From Thalassospira profundimaris (GTDB lineage Bacteria > Pseudomonadota > Alphaproteobacteria > Rhodospirillales > Thalassospiraceae), in the NCBI RefSeq assembly GCF_003326795.1, contig NZ_JPWI01000017.1, positions 1 to 64,000 of the forward strand: a stretch of DNA of 64,000 nucleotides, given 5' to 3'. The notes beneath the pieces are model-generated. The model ran no database searches. It was not told where the DNA came from and was given only the letters and a program-made list of their open reading frames with translations. This document shows positions 1 through 10,330 of this stretch, piece by piece. Position numbers and translations under genes: made by a program. Within the stretch, counting starts at the first letter, position 1, and every line of letters begins with the position of its first letter.

Positions 1-1483
1 GTTCGGCACTTTGGGTCATCTGACCCGAAACGCCCTGAAGCTGTTCCCCAAGGGCGGCGATCTCGTTAACCGCACTTTCGACTTCACCCTGAAGCGTATC
101 GGCAAGGCTGAGCAACTCGTCGCGAAGGGCTTCATTGCGTTCACGGTTAAGGCGTTCTTCCTCGGCCTGCATGTCGCGGACCTTGATGGCGTTTTCCTTG
201 AACACGTCAACCGCACGGCCCATTGCTGCAATCTCGTCACTGCCGCTTGACGGGACATCAACTTCAAGATCCCCTTCGGCCAACGACACCATCGTTTTCT
301 GCATACCGGCAAGGCGACGCAAAAGGCTGCCACGGACATAGAAAACAAAGATCATAAGCGGCAGAACAATCGCCAAGGCACCGACTGCATACATCACGTA
401 GGTGCTTTGGGTATTCAGGGTCTTTGCTGCTCCGGCAGAACGGTCAACGCCGGTTTGCAGGGACTGAACCAGTGCATCAACACCGCTTTCCATCGCCGTT
501 GCAAATTCACCACTTTCCGCAACAACATCCGCCTGTTCCTTGATCAGCGCAAGTTCGGACAGGCGCATGGCCGGGATGCTGTTATCGCCAACGGCAAGCG
601 GTTTGATCTCGCTCATAAGGTCGGAATAGTATTTCTGGAGTTTTTTGTTCTTCAGGCCTTCGATCAGGGTCTCAACTGCACCGATTGCGGCATTGACCTG
701 TACGCCTGTGATCTTGAGGCGTGTCTCGTCGTTGCTGGATGCTGCGCCAAGCACGGTGTTTGCGATTTCGCCACCAAGCTTGGACAGCTCAAGAACCGGT
801 TCGCGTTCGGCAATGGCATCGTCAAGTTTGATCAGAAGTTCTGTGCCTTGGGTTTTCTGTTCAAATGTCAGATATGAAACATCCTTGCGGATTTCTTCAA
901 CCTGATTGCCGATATTGTTGATCTGGTTCTGCGACATTGCCAGCAACGGCTTGAGCATCGAGTTATATTTGCTGTTCAGGTCCTGAAACTTGCCGATGCC
1001 TTCCGCAAGTTTATTTGCGGCGTCGAAGCGGCGAAGTGTCGTTTCGTGCAGGGTTTCAAGATTCTGGGCAAGCTGTTTGCCATCTACCTCGATTTGCGAC
1101 AGGGCAGACGTGGGCAATCCCGAACTTGCCAGTACGTCAAGTTTCTCGCGCAGACTGTCGAGCAGAATATCAAGTTTGATTTTTACAACCTGTTCTTCCT
1201 CGGGCGAGGTTGCCGCGACGATGCGCGGTGCTGCTGCTACAACTTTCACACTGTCGGTTGCCAGTTGCTGGGCTGTGAACATTGGAGGAAGCTGTTCATA
1301 GGTAATGTCGTCAAGCTGCCCGCCAAACTTGTTGAACGAGAATACCGATACACTTGCTGCAAGGATGGCAATCAGACCGACGAGAAAGAACGCGCCAGCA
1401 AGTTTTTCGCGAACCCCCAGTCCTGACTTTTTTGTTCTACTGGATGACGACGGGGAGGTGCCGCGCTTAAAGTTAAGTCCCAT
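1..1483 (-). CDS. Methyl-accepting chemotaxis protein (3' part outside the window)
   Basis: Transmembrane chemoreceptor expected to signal to CheA/CheW. Only the first ~494 residues are present; the reading frame runs off the left edge. A Ser/Lys-rich tail is followed by TM1 at about residues 30-50, a periplasmic region of about 300 residues, TM2 at about 358-380, HAMP, and the beginning of the methylation helix. I see no Cache or PAS signature in the sensor part. The ATG at 1483 leaves a short tail before TM1, but no good Shine-Dalgarno precedes it. From HAMP onward it is almost identical to the receptor at 1846-4020 (shared [13 protein letters not shown]), while the sensor parts have diverged, so the two are tandem paralogues. 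Ligand unknown. Confidence 0.9.
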   Translation of the reverse strand, partial: MGLNFKRGTSPSSSSRTKKSGLGVREKLAGAFFLVGLIAILAASVSVFSFNKFGGQLDDITYEQLPPMFTAQQLATDSVKVVAAAPRIVAATSPEEEQVVKIKLDILLDSLREKLDVLASSGLPTSALSQIEVDGKQLAQNLETLHETTLRRFDAANKLAEGIGKFQDLNSKYNSMLKPLLAMSQNQINNIGNQVEEIRKDVSYLTFEQKTQGTELLIKLDDAIAEREPVLELSKLGGEIANTVLGAASSNDETRLKITGVQVNAAIGAVETLIEGLKNKKLQKYYSDLMSEIKPLAVGDNSIPAMRLSELALIKEQADVVAESGEFATAMESGVDALVQSLQTGVDRSAGAAKTLNTQSTYVMYAVGALAIVLPLMIFVFYVRGSLLRRLAGMQKTMVSLAEGDLEVDVPSSGSDEIAAMGRAVDVFKENAIKVRDMQAEEERLNRERNEALRDELLSLADTLQGEVESAVNEIAALGEQLQGVSGQMTQSAE

Positions 1484-1845
1484 AGTTCTTGATACCCCAT
1501 AGACGAATAAGTCGAGTATCGACGCAGAACTGCATCGACACACTAATTACGGGTCTCTCAGATGTAGCTTCCCGGAGGCGTCACTTAAGGAAGGCCGATC
1601 AGCCAGATCGTGGGGCGGCATGACCGGAAAAAGTGACTTATCATTTATAGTTACCGCTCATATAGCACACAGAGTACAAACTAGGCATGAGTTTTTATGC
1701 TCAACCAGACGTATAGGTTGTGTTGCTTTTGCGTATATTGTGGCTAACGCTGACAGGTGGGCTGTCTTGGTAAGCAGAGGTGACAGAAACGAAAAAGGGC
1801 CCGCCATGTGGCGGACCCTTGAAGTCAGGAGTGTTCAGGCTTCGA
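1484..1845. other. Intergenic region between two chemoreceptor genes
   Basis: These 362 bases carry the terminator of the upstream receptor gene (1791-1820) and presumably the promoter of the left receptor. A plus-strand reading frame from 1620 runs through the terminator into antisense of the next gene and is not credible. No RNA gene recognised. Confidence 0.6.
1791..1820 (-). terminator. Rho-independent terminator of the second chemoreceptor gene
   Basis: On the minus strand an 11-bp stem (AAGGGTCCGCC with GGCGGGCCCTT, one G-U pair, 4-base loop) is followed directly by a T-run. It lies 26 bases after the stop codon of the receptor at 1846-4020. Confidence 0.85.
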
Positions 1846-4020
1846 TCAGGACGCTGCCCGGTCATGTGCCTGTTTGCGCAGATCATCAAGAATACCGTTG
1901 ATCCGTGACCGCAGGTTTTCGACCTTCTCGGACGCATCCTGTGCGGTTGCAAGAACCTGGCTGGACAGTTCACCAGTTTTGCCGGTTTCACTGGCGACTT
2001 CCGTGATTGAGGCCGAGACAGACCGGGTCCGATCCGCCGCACCGCGCACGTTACGCGTGATCTCGTCGGTTGCAGCACCCTGTTCCTCGACCGCCGCCGA
2101 AATCGTGGTGGCAATCTCATTGATATTTTCAATGATGCGGCCAATGTCGCCAATCGCGTTGACAGACTCACCGGTTGCTTTCTGAATGCCGGCAATCTGG
2201 CCCGAGATTTCCTCGGTTGCTTTTTCGGTCTGGTTGGCAAGGTTTTTGACCTCGGCGGCAACAACCGCAAAGCCCTTGCCTGCATCGCCAGCACGGGCCG
2301 CCTCAATGGTGGCGTTCAGTGCCAGAAGGTTGGTCTGCTCGGCAATATCGGTGATCAGTGCGATAACCTCGCCAATGCGATCAGCCGATTGTGACAGGCT
2401 GACCACCAGTTCGTTGGTCTGCTGGGCACGGGTTGATGCCTCGCCAGAAATGCGGGTGGATTCCGCCATCTGACGATTGATCTCCGCATTCGATGCCGAA
2501 AGCTGTTCGGTTGCAGCTGCGACCGTCTCAACATTGCCGGTGGCTTCCTGCGCAGAATTGGCAACATCTTCGGTTTGGCCGGAAACCAGTTCGGCACTTG
2601 ATGTCATCTGACCCGAAACGCCCTGAAGCTGCTCGCCCAGTGCGGCAATTTCATTCACCGCTGTTTCGACTTCACCCTGCAAGGTGTCGGCAAGGGCAAG
2701 AAGTTCGTCGCGCAGTGCCTCGTTGCGTTCGCGGTTAAGGCGTTCTTCCTCGGCCTGCATCTCTCGAACCTTAAGGGCATTGTCCTTAAAGACCTCGACC
2801 GCACGGCCCATGGCACTGATTTCGTCATTGCCTTTGGCCGGAACGATAACTTCCAGATTTCCATCCGCAAGCTGAACCATGGTTTTCTGCAAGCTGCCAA
2901 GGCGACGCAGAACGTTACCCCGGACATACAGAACATAGATCAGAAGTGAAATGACAACGCCAATGGCTGCAACGACAACAAGGGCCGTCAAACTCTGTTT
3001 TTCAACAACCTTTGCCTGGGCCGCGGCATCGTTAACTTCCTGATTAAGGCCGGCAACCAGTTCATTCACGCTTGCGCGCATGGCATTGGCATATTCGCCA
3101 CTCTGAACCACAAGTGCCTGGCTTTGTTCGCTGGCTTCAAGTTCACGTTTACGCAATTCGGGCAGGCTGCCTTCGCCGATCGAAAGGGCTTGCATCTTTT
3201 CGATCAGATCGACATAGAACGCCTTAAGCCGTTCATTGCCAAGAGAGTCAAGCTTGCTGAGTGCGTCGGTATAGGTGCCCCGAATTCGCACAGGGATGAT
3301 CGAAAGGCGAACGGCCTGCGTTTCCGTGGTGCTCGAAATAATCATGTTGGCCGCGGCAGAACCCAGACGCTCGATATCAAGGATCGGGGTGCGGACATCA
3401 ATTGCCGAGGCATATTTCTGGAAGGTCTCCAGAATTTCTTCTTTGTCAGTGCTGAACTGCTTTGCCGGATCATCTTTCAGCGATGCGGCGAACTGTCCGC
3501 CCTGCGAGATATCGTTTTGCGTATAAGACAGAACCGGTTTCAGCGTATCGGCATAACGTTTTGCCAAATTCTGGAATTCTGCGAGTTTCTCGGATTTTTG
3601 GTCAGAAATCTGGAAACGTTCCTGCGTGACCGTGTGGAGCTTTTCCAGATTGTCCTGCAAAAGTCCGCGATTGTTATTGATGCTGGCAATAACCTCGGGC
3701 ATGAAACCGGTGGCTTCGATCTCGTTGATTTTCGAAACGAGTTCCTGAAGACGCAAGGCGAGTTCATCGTTAATCGCATTTTCTTCGTCGGTATTCGCAG
3801 AGGCAACAATGCGCGGTGCAATGGCGACGATCTCGGCACTTTCTGTTGCCAGTGCCTGGGCTGCTGCAATTGGCGGAAGCTTTTCTTCTGTGATGGTCGT
3901 AAGAGCATCACCGAACTTATTGAAAGAAACCGCGCCGACGACAGCGGAAATAACCGCCATCAGTCCAACCAGAGCAAATGAAATCAGTAATTTGCTTTGG
4001 ACCCCGAATTTAGTTCCCAT
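1846..4020 (-). CDS. Methyl-accepting chemotaxis protein
   Basis: Complete 724-residue chemoreceptor. TM1 is at about residues 11-33, the periplasmic sensor at 34-344, TM2 at 345-367, HAMP at about 367-420, then the long methyl-accepting coiled coil. The conserved hairpin tip that contacts CheA/CheW is clear near residues 563-592 ([19 protein letters not shown]). The protein ends in QAHDRAAS, so it lacks the C-terminal NWETF-type pentapeptide that tethers CheR/CheB in some receptors. The sensor resembles large helical-bundle chemoreceptors, but the ligand cannot be read from sequence. The start has AAGG nine bases upstream. It is followed by its own terminator, so it is probably transcribed separately from the paralogue at 1-1483. 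Confidence 0.95.
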   Translation of the reverse strand: MGTKFGVQSKLLISFALVGLMAVISAVVGAVSFNKFGDALTTITEEKLPPIAAAQALATESAEIVAIAPRIVASANTDEENAINDELALRLQELVSKINEIEATGFMPEVIASINNNRGLLQDNLEKLHTVTQERFQISDQKSEKLAEFQNLAKRYADTLKPVLSYTQNDISQGGQFAASLKDDPAKQFSTDKEEILETFQKYASAIDVRTPILDIERLGSAAANMIISSTTETQAVRLSIIPVRIRGTYTDALSKLDSLGNERLKAFYVDLIEKMQALSIGEGSLPELRKRELEASEQSQALVVQSGEYANAMRASVNELVAGLNQEVNDAAAQAKVVEKQSLTALVVVAAIGVVISLLIYVLYVRGNVLRRLGSLQKTMVQLADGNLEVIVPAKGNDEISAMGRAVEVFKDNALKVREMQAEEERLNRERNEALRDELLALADTLQGEVETAVNEIAALGEQLQGVSGQMTSSAELVSGQTEDVANSAQEATGNVETVAAATEQLSASNAEINRQMAESTRISGEASTRAQQTNELVVSLSQSADRIGEVIALITDIAEQTNLLALNATIEAARAGDAGKGFAVVAAEVKNLANQTEKATEEISGQIAGIQKATGESVNAIGDIGRIIENINEIATTISAAVEEQGAATDEITRNVRGAADRTRSVSASITEVASETGKTGELSSQVLATAQDASEKVENLRSRINGILDDLRKQAHDRAAS

Positions 4021-4505
4021 TCTATCTAACCTTTGTTTCCTGACTGTTCCCGTATGGCTTCTTTGTCCATTCGGGTTAACTCGACCGCTTGAAAGGGCAT
4101 TGCTCCCTTTGCTGATAGCCGGTTTCTTGGACCCCTGAGAGTATTCTTCTTTAGTTTAATAAGTACCCTTCTTGTTATTAATGAAAGAATATCCTTACAT
4201 CTGCAACATCAAACCAAACAGGTGCCACGAATTGCAAGAAAATTACGGTGTTGCAAAGGGCTGGCGTCGGGCTGGCGGGGAGTGTCATCGACGAGATCGT
4301 GTTCGGAATGCCAAGCATCGCTGGACCTTCACAGGTAAACACGCTATAGGAGCGGTCGAATTTTTCGTTCGTGTCTGCTGCAGATGACATAAAACAGTCT
4401 TGCGGATGCCCGAGCGGGCTGGTCTGACAGGGAACTCCCGCATGACCGGCGTGGTATCAGCCGATACCGTTCCACATCGAGTTCAATGAATACAGGTTAC
4501 AGGTT
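4021..4505. other. Divergent intergenic region, chemoreceptor / yebC
   Basis: 485 bases between divergent genes hold the promoters of both. Short reading frames here have no Shine-Dalgarno or recognisable product. I could not identify a convincing sigma-28 or sigma-54 promoter. Nothing else is recognised. Confidence 0.6.
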
Positions 4506-5252
4506 ATGGCCGGCCATTCCCAATTTAAGAACATCATGCACCGTAAAGGTGCGCAGGATAAAAAGCGCGCCAAGATTTTCACCAAGCTTGCCCGCGAAAT
4601 CACCGTGTCGGCAAAGATCAGTGACGACATCAACAGCAACCCGCGTCTGCGTGCGGCAATTGCAGCGGCGCGCGGGCAGAACATGCCCAAGGACAACATC
4701 GATCGCGCGATCAAAAAGGCGACCGGTGCTGGCGACGGCGACAATTACGAAGAAGTTCGTTACGAGGGCTATGGCACCGCAGGTGTTGCCGTAATCGTCG
4801 AAGCCCTGACCGATAACCGTAACCGTACGGCGTCGGAAGTGCGTGCTGCCTTTGCAAAAAGCGGTGGTAACCTTGGCGAAACCGGCTCGGTCGGCTTCAT
4901 GTTCAACCGTCTTGGTGAAATCGTTTATCCGGCCGATGCTGCGGATGCAGACGAAATCTTCGAAGCAGCCCTCGAAGCGGGTGCGGCGAATGTTGAATCT
5001 GATGAAAACAGCCACGTTGTCGATACCGAACTTGAAGACCTTAACGCTGTGCGCGAAGCGCTGACTGAAAAGTTCGGCGATCCGGAAAGTGCGAAAATGG
5101 TCTTCCGTGCGGTAACCGAAGCCGAAATCAATGTCGATCAGGCACAGAGCATCATGAAACTTGTTGATGTGCTTGAAGACAACGATGACGTCCAGAACGT
5201 CTGGACCAACGTTGCCTGGACCGACGAAATCGTTGCCGGTCTCGATAACTAG
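4506..5252 (+). CDS. yebC: YebC/PmpR family protein (TACO1 family)
   Basis: 248 residues, full length for the family. It begins with the highly conserved [16 protein letters not shown]-terminus, followed by the [20 protein letters not shown] segment that marks YebC proteins. The family is described both as a transcriptional regulator (PmpR) and, more recently, as a ribosome-associated factor that helps translation of difficult peptide stretches; the sequence cannot separate these roles. It sits directly upstream of ruvCAB, the usual neighbourhood in many proteobacteria, but a 130-base gap containing a hairpin separates it from ruvC, so it may be its own transcript. Confidence 0.95.
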   Translation: MAGHSQFKNIMHRKGAQDKKRAKIFTKLAREITVSAKISDDINSNPRLRAAIAAARGQNMPKDNIDRAIKKATGAGDGDNYEEVRYEGYGTAGVAVIVEALTDNRNRTASEVRAAFAKSGGNLGETGSVGFMFNRLGEIVYPADAADADEIFEAALEAGAANVESDENSHVVDTELEDLNAVREALTEKFGDPESAKMVFRAVTEAEINVDQAQSIMKLVDVLEDNDDVQNVWTNVAWTDEIVAGLDN

Positions 5253-5271
5253 ACTTGTTTAAAAACCTCTC

Positions 5272-5307
5272 CCCCGAATATGGTTGCCAAGGCCATCATA
5301 TTCGGGG
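5272..5307 (+). terminator. Stem-loop after yebC (possible terminator)
   Basis: Perfect 11-bp inverted repeat (CCCCGAATATG / CATATTCGGGG) with a 14-base loop, 20 bases after the yebC stop. No T-run follows, so it may be a processing or pausing structure rather than a strong intrinsic terminator. Confidence 0.5.
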
Positions 5308-5382
5308 ACGGTTCTATGCCCGCCCTTCATTTTGTGAATGGCGGGTGTTTTGTATCTGGTTTCTGAATTTTAGGGTGACACT

Positions 5383-5913
5383 GTGGTCAGAGTTCTCGGA
5401 ATCGACCCCGGTCTTCAACGTACGGGCTGGGGGATCATTGACCTTCAGGACAACCGCATGCGCCATGTGGCCAACGGTATTGTTACCTCGACCCAGTCTT
5501 TGACCCTGGCAGAACGCCTTGATCAGCTCCATTCCGGACTGATCGAAGTGATCCGGATCTGGACACCTGACGAAGCCGCAGTCGAAGAAACCTTCGTCAA
5601 TAAAAACCCGGTATCCACCCTTAAACTTGGTCAGGCCCGTGGTGTCGCATTGTTGGCACCGGCACGGAATGGTATTCCGGTAACGGAATATACACCCAAT
5701 GCAGTCAAAAAGACTGTTGTGGGTGCGGGTCATGCTGCCAAACAGCAGGTGGAAATGATGGTTTCGACCTTGCTTCCGGGATGTGAAATTGCCGGGGCGG
5801 ACGCGGCTGATGCGCTTGCAGTTGCCATTTGTCACGCGCAACATGCCGGAAACAGATCGCTTGCGGCAAGCATGGCGGCCAAACCAACAGGAAACGGGAG
5901 ACGATACAGGTGA
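5383..5913 (+). CDS. ruvC: Crossover junction endodeoxyribonuclease RuvC
   Basis: Holliday-junction resolvase of the RuvABC complex; cleaves four-way junctions after RuvAB branch migration. 176 residues, normal length. RNase-H-like fold with the first catalytic Asp in GIDPG (D8), the Glu in AAVEETF (E68), and the C-terminal acidic pair in [11 protein letters not shown]. The start is GTG. The gene ends in a GTGA overlap with ruvA (stop at 5911-5913, ruvA start at 5910), indicating translational coupling in a ruvC-ruvA-ruvB-ybgC-tol operon order typical of alphaproteobacteria. Confidence 0.97.
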   Translation: MVRVLGIDPGLQRTGWGIIDLQDNRMRHVANGIVTSTQSLTLAERLDQLHSGLIEVIRIWTPDEAAVEETFVNKNPVSTLKLGQARGVALLAPARNGIPVTEYTPNAVKKTVVGAGHAAKQQVEMMVSTLLPGCEIAGADAADALAVAICHAQHAGNRSLAASMAAKPTGNGRRYR

Positions 5914-6596
5914 TCGCGAAACTGCGCGGAATTGTCGATTTCATTGGCGAAGACAGTGTCATCATTGATGTGAATGGTGTCGGCTATCTGGTTTTTGCCT
6001 CGCGCCGGACTTTATCCATGCTGCCCCAAAAGGGTGGGGATGCCGGTCTGATGATCGAAACCCATGTCCGCGAAGATCACATTCATCTGTATGGTTTTGC
6101 CGATAATGCGGAAAAGCAGTGGTTCTCCTTGCTGACCACCGTACAGGGTGTCGGGGCCAAGGTCGCACTGGCACTTTTGTCTGTTCTCAGCCCGACCGAT
6201 CTGCTGCGCGCGCTTGCCGCCCAAGATACAACAGCCCTGTGTCGCGCACCGGGCATCGGCCCGAAAGTTGCGACCCGTATCGTTGGCGAACTTAAAGACA
6301 AGGCCGCCAAGCTCAATCTTGGCCCGGTGGCAGCACCAGCGGCCCCGGAACCGGCAAAGCCGACGAAATCAAAGAAATCTGACAAATCATCAGCCGATGT
6401 GAGCGTGCACACAGCCCCGGTCGAACCGGTTGTCGATGATAGTGTGGTGATGGCTGATGCCGTCTCGGCACTGGTTAATCTTGGATATGGCCGCTCCGAG
6501 GCCTTCGGGGCGGTGGGCAAAGCAGCCCAGCAGGCGGGTGAAGACAAATCGATTGATACCCTGATCCGTCTGGGACTAAAGGAGCTTAGCGCGTGA
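5910..6596 (+). CDS. ruvA: Holliday junction DNA helicase subunit RuvA
   Basis: Tetrameric junction-binding subunit that loads RuvB rings. I set the start at GTG 5910, overlapping the ruvC stop, because the protein then opens with [19 protein letters not shown], matching the RuvA N-terminus, and GGGAG lies ten bases upstream. A longer frame from 5829 would add unrelated residues read out of frame with ruvC. 228 residues: OB fold (about 1-65), two helix-hairpin-helix motifs ([15 protein letters not shown] and [15 protein letters not shown]), a flexible Pro/Lys/Ser linker (about 143-172), and the C-terminal RuvB-binding three-helix domain. The stop overlaps the ruvB GTG. Confidence 0.96.
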   Translation: MIAKLRGIVDFIGEDSVIIDVNGVGYLVFASRRTLSMLPQKGGDAGLMIETHVREDHIHLYGFADNAEKQWFSLLTTVQGVGAKVALALLSVLSPTDLLRALAAQDTTALCRAPGIGPKVATRIVGELKDKAAKLNLGPVAAPAAPEPAKPTKSKKSDKSSADVSVHTAPVEPVVDDSVVMADAVSALVNLGYGRSEAFGAVGKAAQQAGEDKSIDTLIRLGLKELSA

Positions 6597-7666
6597 GCGA
6601 AGAAGAAGATCGCCTGCTCAGTGGTGAGCGTCGCGAAGAAGATCATCAGGATGGATCGCTGCGTCCGCGCCGGTTGGATGATTTCACCGGGCAGAAAGAA
6701 GTGCGCGAAAATCTTGATGTGTTCATTCAGGCCGCGCGCGCCCGTGAAGAAGCCATGGACCATGTCCTGTTCTTCGGGCCTCCGGGCTTGGGTAAAACCA
6801 CATTGTCGCAAATCGTTGCCAGCGAACTTGGTGTCGGTTTCCGCGCAACTTCCGGTCCTGTGATCGCCAAGGCTGGTGATCTGGCCGCACTTCTGACCAA
6901 CCTTCAGCCGCGAGACGTTCTGTTCATTGATGAAATTCATCGTCTGAACCCGGCGGTGGAGGAAATCCTTTATCCGGCGATGGAAGATTTCCAGCTTGAT
7001 CTGATCATCGGCGAGGGACCGGCTGCCCGCTCTGTGCGGATTGATCTGCCGCCCTTTACCCTTGTTGGTGCAACCACCCGGTCCGGGCTTCTGACCACGC
7101 CGTTACGTGACCGTTTCGGGATTCCGTTGCGTCTTAGGTTCTATGAACCCGAAGAGCTGGTTAGCATCGTTTCGCGTGGGGCGCGGCTTTTGCATTTCGA
7201 TATGACCGAAGAAGGCGCGATGGAAATTGCCCGCCGGTCGCGCGGAACGCCGCGTATTGCCGGACGGTTGCTGCGTCGTGTGCGCGATTTTGCCGCTGTG
7301 GCCGAAAAGTCACCGGTTGATAAATTTATTGCCGATGCCGCACTGACCCGGCTTGAAGTCGATAATCTTGGTCTGGACAGTCAGGACCGCCGGTATCTGA
7401 ACTGTATTGCCGGGAACTATGGCGGCGGGCCGGTTGGTGTTGATACGCTAGCGGCAGCCTTGTCAGAAGAGCGCGATACCATCGAAGACGTGATTGAACC
7501 CTATTTGCTGCAACAGGGCCTGATTCAGCGCACCCCGCGCGGGCGTATGCTGGGCATCAAGGGGTTCCAGCATCTTGGTCTGACACCGCCGCGCGAGGCG
7601 GGCGGGATGCCGATATCGGACCTGTTTGACCGGCAGATTAACGGGTCGTCCGGGGGCGATTCCTGA
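6593..7666 (+). CDS. ruvB: Holliday junction branch migration ATPase RuvB
   Basis: AAA+ motor of RuvAB branch migration, 357 residues. Walker A GPPGLGKT at 62-69, Walker [10 protein letters not shown] with D113/E114, sensor 1 GATTR, then the C-terminal winged helix ending in GFQHLGL. GTG start at 6593 in a GTGA overlap with ruvA, with AAGGAG upstream. The stop TGA shares its last base with the ybgC ATG. The N-terminal extension of about 20 charged residues before the conserved [11 protein letters not shown] is usual for alphaproteobacteria. Confidence 0.97.
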   Translation: MSEEEDRLLSGERREEDHQDGSLRPRRLDDFTGQKEVRENLDVFIQAARAREEAMDHVLFFGPPGLGKTTLSQIVASELGVGFRATSGPVIAKAGDLAALLTNLQPRDVLFIDEIHRLNPAVEEILYPAMEDFQLDLIIGEGPAARSVRIDLPPFTLVGATTRSGLLTTPLRDRFGIPLRLRFYEPEELVSIVSRGARLLHFDMTEEGAMEIARRSRGTPRIAGRLLRRVRDFAAVAEKSPVDKFIADAALTRLEVDNLGLDSQDRRYLNCIAGNYGGGPVGVDTLAAALSEERDTIEDVIEPYLLQQGLIQRTPRGRMLGIKGFQHLGLTPPREAGGMPISDLFDRQINGSSGGDS

Positions 7667-8127
7667 TGCCACACAATCATCACGATGCGTTGCTGGGTTA
7701 TATGGATGGCACCCGGCATGTCTATCCGCTTGTTGTCTTCTATGAGGACACTGATGCGGGCGGAATTGTCTATCATGCCAACTATCTTGCATTTGCCGAG
7801 CGTGCGCGTTCAGCGATGCTTAACCTGTTGGGCTTTACCAATCGAAATGTTGCAGAACGCCACAAAGTTGCCATAGCGGTTCGACACTGTACCGTCGATT
7901 TTCGTCGCGCTGCCCAGTTGGAAGACCGCCTGACGGTGGAAAGCCGGGTGATTAAGCTAGGGGGCGCATCGCTTGGTTTCGAACAGAAAGTCATGCGCGA
8001 CGGGGAAATACTTGTGGTGATCGAGATTTATCTCGCCTGCATGTCGCTGGAAGAGCTTCGGGCACAAAGACTGCCCGATGAATTAAGAACGATATTTAGT
8101 CGATATCTGGATGTGAACAAGGACTGA
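7666..8127 (+). CDS. ybgC: Tol-Pal system-associated acyl-CoA thioesterase YbgC
   Basis: Hotdog-fold thioesterase of 153 residues, related to 4-hydroxybenzoyl-CoA thioesterase. The active-site motif YEDTDAGGIVYHANYLAF is present, with D30 the expected catalytic Asp. YbgC heads the tol operon in most proteobacteria and acts on acyl-CoA or acyl-ACP, linking phospholipid metabolism with the Tol-Pal machine. Its ATG overlaps the ruvB stop by one base and tolQ begins 8 bases after its stop, so ruv and tol genes are probably cotranscribed. Confidence 0.93.
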   Translation: MPHNHHDALLGYMDGTRHVYPLVVFYEDTDAGGIVYHANYLAFAERARSAMLNLLGFTNRNVAERHKVAIAVRHCTVDFRRAAQLEDRLTVESRVIKLGGASLGFEQKVMRDGEILVVIEIYLACMSLEELRAQRLPDELRTIFSRYLDVNKD

Positions 8128-8134
8128 CGGGAAT

Positions 8135-8866
8135 ATGGAAAATCAAGTGGTCGACGCGGTAACGCTGGGGCAGTCGGTCATGGCACATGACATGTCTCTG
8201 TGGGGACTTTTCATGCAGGCTGGACTGGTCGTCAAAACTGTGATGATCGGGCTTTTGATGGCTTCTGTCTGGGTATGGGCGATCGTAATCGAAAAGATTT
8301 TGCGCCTTCGCAAACTGCGCGCGCAGGCAAATACCTTTGAAGAAGCCTTCTGGTCGGGCGGTTCGCTTGAAGACCTGTATGACCGGATTGCGGACAAGCC
8401 GCGTGATCCGATGTCGGCGATCTTTGTATCGGCAATGCGCGAATGGCGTCGTTCGAACGCACGCGGCGTCCATGGGGACACCATGCGTGCCCGTTTGCAG
8501 CAGCGCCTTGAAAAGTCGATGGAAATTACGCTGGGCCGTGAAATGGACCGGGTTGAACGTTACATGACCTTCCTGGCATCGGTCGGCTCAACCGCACCGT
8601 TCGTTGGTCTGTTCGGGACGGTCTGGGGCATCATGGTATCGTTCCAGTCGATTGCGGCTTCGAAAAACACGTCGCTGGCTGTGGTTGCACCGGGTATTGC
8701 CGAGGCATTGTTTGCAACCGCCATGGGCCTTGTTGCCGCTATTCCGGCGGTTGTTGCCTATAACAAGATTTCCAGCGACCTTAATCGTTACAATAATCGT
8801 CTGGAAGCTTTCGTGGACGAGTTCAGCTCGATCCTCTCGCGCCAACTTGACGATTCGAGAGACTGA
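8135..8866 (+). CDS. tolQ: Tol-Pal system proton-channel subunit TolQ
   Basis: Inner-membrane MotA/TolQ/ExbB-family protein, 243 residues, with three transmembrane helices (about 30-52, 148-172 and 183-205). The conserved channel segment VGSTAPFVGLFGTVWGIM and the later GIAEALFATAMGLVAAIPAV are typical. With TolR it uses the proton motive force to energise TolA during cell constriction and outer-membrane lipid homeostasis. tolR follows after two bases. Confidence 0.96.
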   Translation: MENQVVDAVTLGQSVMAHDMSLWGLFMQAGLVVKTVMIGLLMASVWVWAIVIEKILRLRKLRAQANTFEEAFWSGGSLEDLYDRIADKPRDPMSAIFVSAMREWRRSNARGVHGDTMRARLQQRLEKSMEITLGREMDRVERYMTFLASVGSTAPFVGLFGTVWGIMVSFQSIAASKNTSLAVVAPGIAEALFATAMGLVAAIPAVVAYNKISSDLNRYNNRLEAFVDEFSSILSRQLDDSRD

Positions 8867-8868
8867 TC

Positions 8869-9321
8869 ATGGGCGCACAACTCGCATCCCGATCTGGCGG
8901 AGGTCGCCGCGGACGTCGCAATAACCGGCGTGCCGCAATGAGCGATATCAACGTCACACCGATGGTTGACGTCATGCTGGTGCTGCTTGTGATCTTCATG
9001 GTCGCAGCCCCGCTGATGACAGTCGGTGTCGAGGTTGATCTGCCTGAAACCAGTGCTGCCCCGATGACCGGGCAGGACGAACCGCTTGTTGTCTCGGTAT
9101 CACGCGAAGGCACCATCTATATTATGGATAGCGAGATCGCCCAGGACACCCTGAGCGAAAAGCTCGCCGCGATTACCGACAACAAGGCTGACACACGCAT
9201 CTTTGTCCGTGGGGACAAGGCCATTGATTATGGACGCGTGATGGAAGTCATGGGGCTGATCAAGGATGCCGGCTTTACCAAGGTCGCCCTGATCGCCGAA
9301 CTGCCCAAAAAGGGCTCGTAA
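8869..9321 (+). CDS. tolR: Tol-Pal system protein TolR
   Basis: 150-residue ExbD/TolR-family protein with one N-terminal membrane helix (about 32-54) and a periplasmic domain. The proton-pathway Asp lies in the conserved NVTPMVDVMLVLL (D34). The Arg-rich N-terminus (residues 8-21) is cytoplasmic, consistent with the positive-inside rule. It sits two bases after tolQ and six before tolA, in the standard operon order. Confidence 0.96.
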   Translation: MGAQLASRSGGGRRGRRNNRRAAMSDINVTPMVDVMLVLLVIFMVAAPLMTVGVEVDLPETSAAPMTGQDEPLVVSVSREGTIYIMDSEIAQDTLSEKLAAITDNKADTRIFVRGDKAIDYGRVMEVMGLIKDAGFTKVALIAELPKKGS

Positions 9322-9327
9322 CAGACG

Positions 9328-10290
9328 ATGCTGCGTTACGCTCTCATATCGCTTGGTTTGCATCTTGCGCTGTTTCTGGTCGCATGGCTGGGTTTGCCTG
9401 ACCTGTTTGATGAAACGCCGCTGGAATTGCAGTCCATTTCGGTCGAAGTCGTGACAGTGGACGAGTTTTCTGCTGCCCCGACCAAGGCTTTGCCAAAGCC
9501 CGAACCGAAAAAGGAACCCAAACCTGCACCCAAGCCTGAGCCGAAACCGGAGCCCAAACCGACACCCAAGCCGGAGCCGAAGCCCGAACCGAAACCGGAA
9601 CCGAAACCGAAACCCGAGCCAAAGCCTGAGCCGAAACCGGAACCCAAGCCGGAACCGAAACCCGAGCCAAAGCCCGAACCAAAACCGGAACCGGTGCCCG
9701 TGCCCGAGGTTAAAAAAGAGCCTGAACCAAAACCTGAACCAAAGCCAAAAGAACTGGCTGCGGTCAAACCCGATAGCAAACCTCAGCCTCCCAAACCGGA
9801 ACCGGTGAAAAAAACGGAACCGAAAAAGGAGGAACCGAAGAAACGCGACCTCATGAGCGTTCTCAAGGATGTGAGCAAGCTAAAGGAGACGGCACAGGCA
9901 ACACCGGATACGCAACCCGATGACGTTCCAGAGGAAAATGCCAGCGAGGTTGTTGCAACCAGACTGGATGCCAATCTGACCATGAGCGAGCTTGATGCGG
10001 TCAAACGTCAGATTGAACGCTGCTGGAGCCCGCCGGCGGGTGCAAAGGAAGCAGGGAACTTTGCTGTTGAAATTCATGTCAGCGCAAATCCCGACGGAAC
10101 TGTTCGACAGGCACGCATCAGTAATCTGAATGACATTCAGGGCGATTCTTCTCGCCGTACGATTGCAGAAAGTGCTTTGCGAGCAGTGCTAAATCCGCAA
10201 TGCAGTCCTCTAAAACTGCCGCTGGATAAATACGAAATGTGGCGCACATTCACGTTTAATTTCGACATGCGTGAAATGCTGGGCCTTTAG
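9328..10290 (+). CDS. tolA: Cell envelope integrity protein TolA with long KPEP repeat
   Basis: 320 residues. One N-terminal membrane anchor (about 4-24), a long low-complexity linker (about 55-185) built of [12 protein letters not shown] units, then a globular C-terminal domain (about 215-320) with conserved cysteines (CWSPP and QCSPLKL) that contacts TolB and Pal. The linker is a charged, proline-rich rod instead of the Ala/Lys-rich helix of E. coli TolA. The DNA of the repeat (about 9500-9760) is a degenerate 12-base tandem array with varied synonymous codons, which limits slippage. Translocates energy from TolQR across the periplasm. Confidence 0.95.
   Translation: MLRYALISLGLHLALFLVAWLGLPDLFDETPLELQSISVEVVTVDEFSAAPTKALPKPEPKKEPKPAPKPEPKPEPKPTPKPEPKPEPKPEPKPKPEPKPEPKPEPKPEPKPEPKPEPKPEPVPVPEVKKEPEPKPEPKPKELAAVKPDSKPQPPKPEPVKKTEPKKEEPKKRDLMSVLKDVSKLKETAQATPDTQPDDVPEENASEVVATRLDANLTMSELDAVKRQIERCWSPPAGAKEAGNFAVEIHVSANPDGTVRQARISNLNDIQGDSSRRTIAESALRAVLNPQCSPLKLPLDKYEMWRTFTFNFDMREMLGL
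9499..9762 (+). repeat. KPEP-coding degenerate tandem repeat in tolA
   Basis: More than twenty 6-12-base units encoding Lys-Pro-Glu-Pro, with lys, pro and glu codons mixed (AAG/AAA, CCG/CCC/CCT, GAG/GAA). The amino-acid repeat is far more regular than the DNA repeat, which suggests selection on the protein. Confidence 0.9.
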
Positions 10291-10330
10291 TGATAAGTTC
10301 TTGAACACGCGTGGAAAATAGCGAGGCAGG

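Noticed and set aside
1620-1901. 93-codon plus-strand frame between the chemoreceptor genes
   Set aside because: It crosses the intrinsic terminator at 1791-1820 and then runs antisense into a real gene; no Shine-Dalgarno and no recognisable product.
4200-4250. TGGCAC-like element upstream of the chemoreceptor gene as a sigma-54 promoter
   Set aside because: The GG-N10-GC spacing is not satisfied (GT instead of GC), so the match is not good enough.
9336-9779. 147-codon minus-strand frame rich in Gly/Ser/Phe
   Set aside because: Mirror of the KPEP repeat in tolA; repeat-driven open frame, not a gene.
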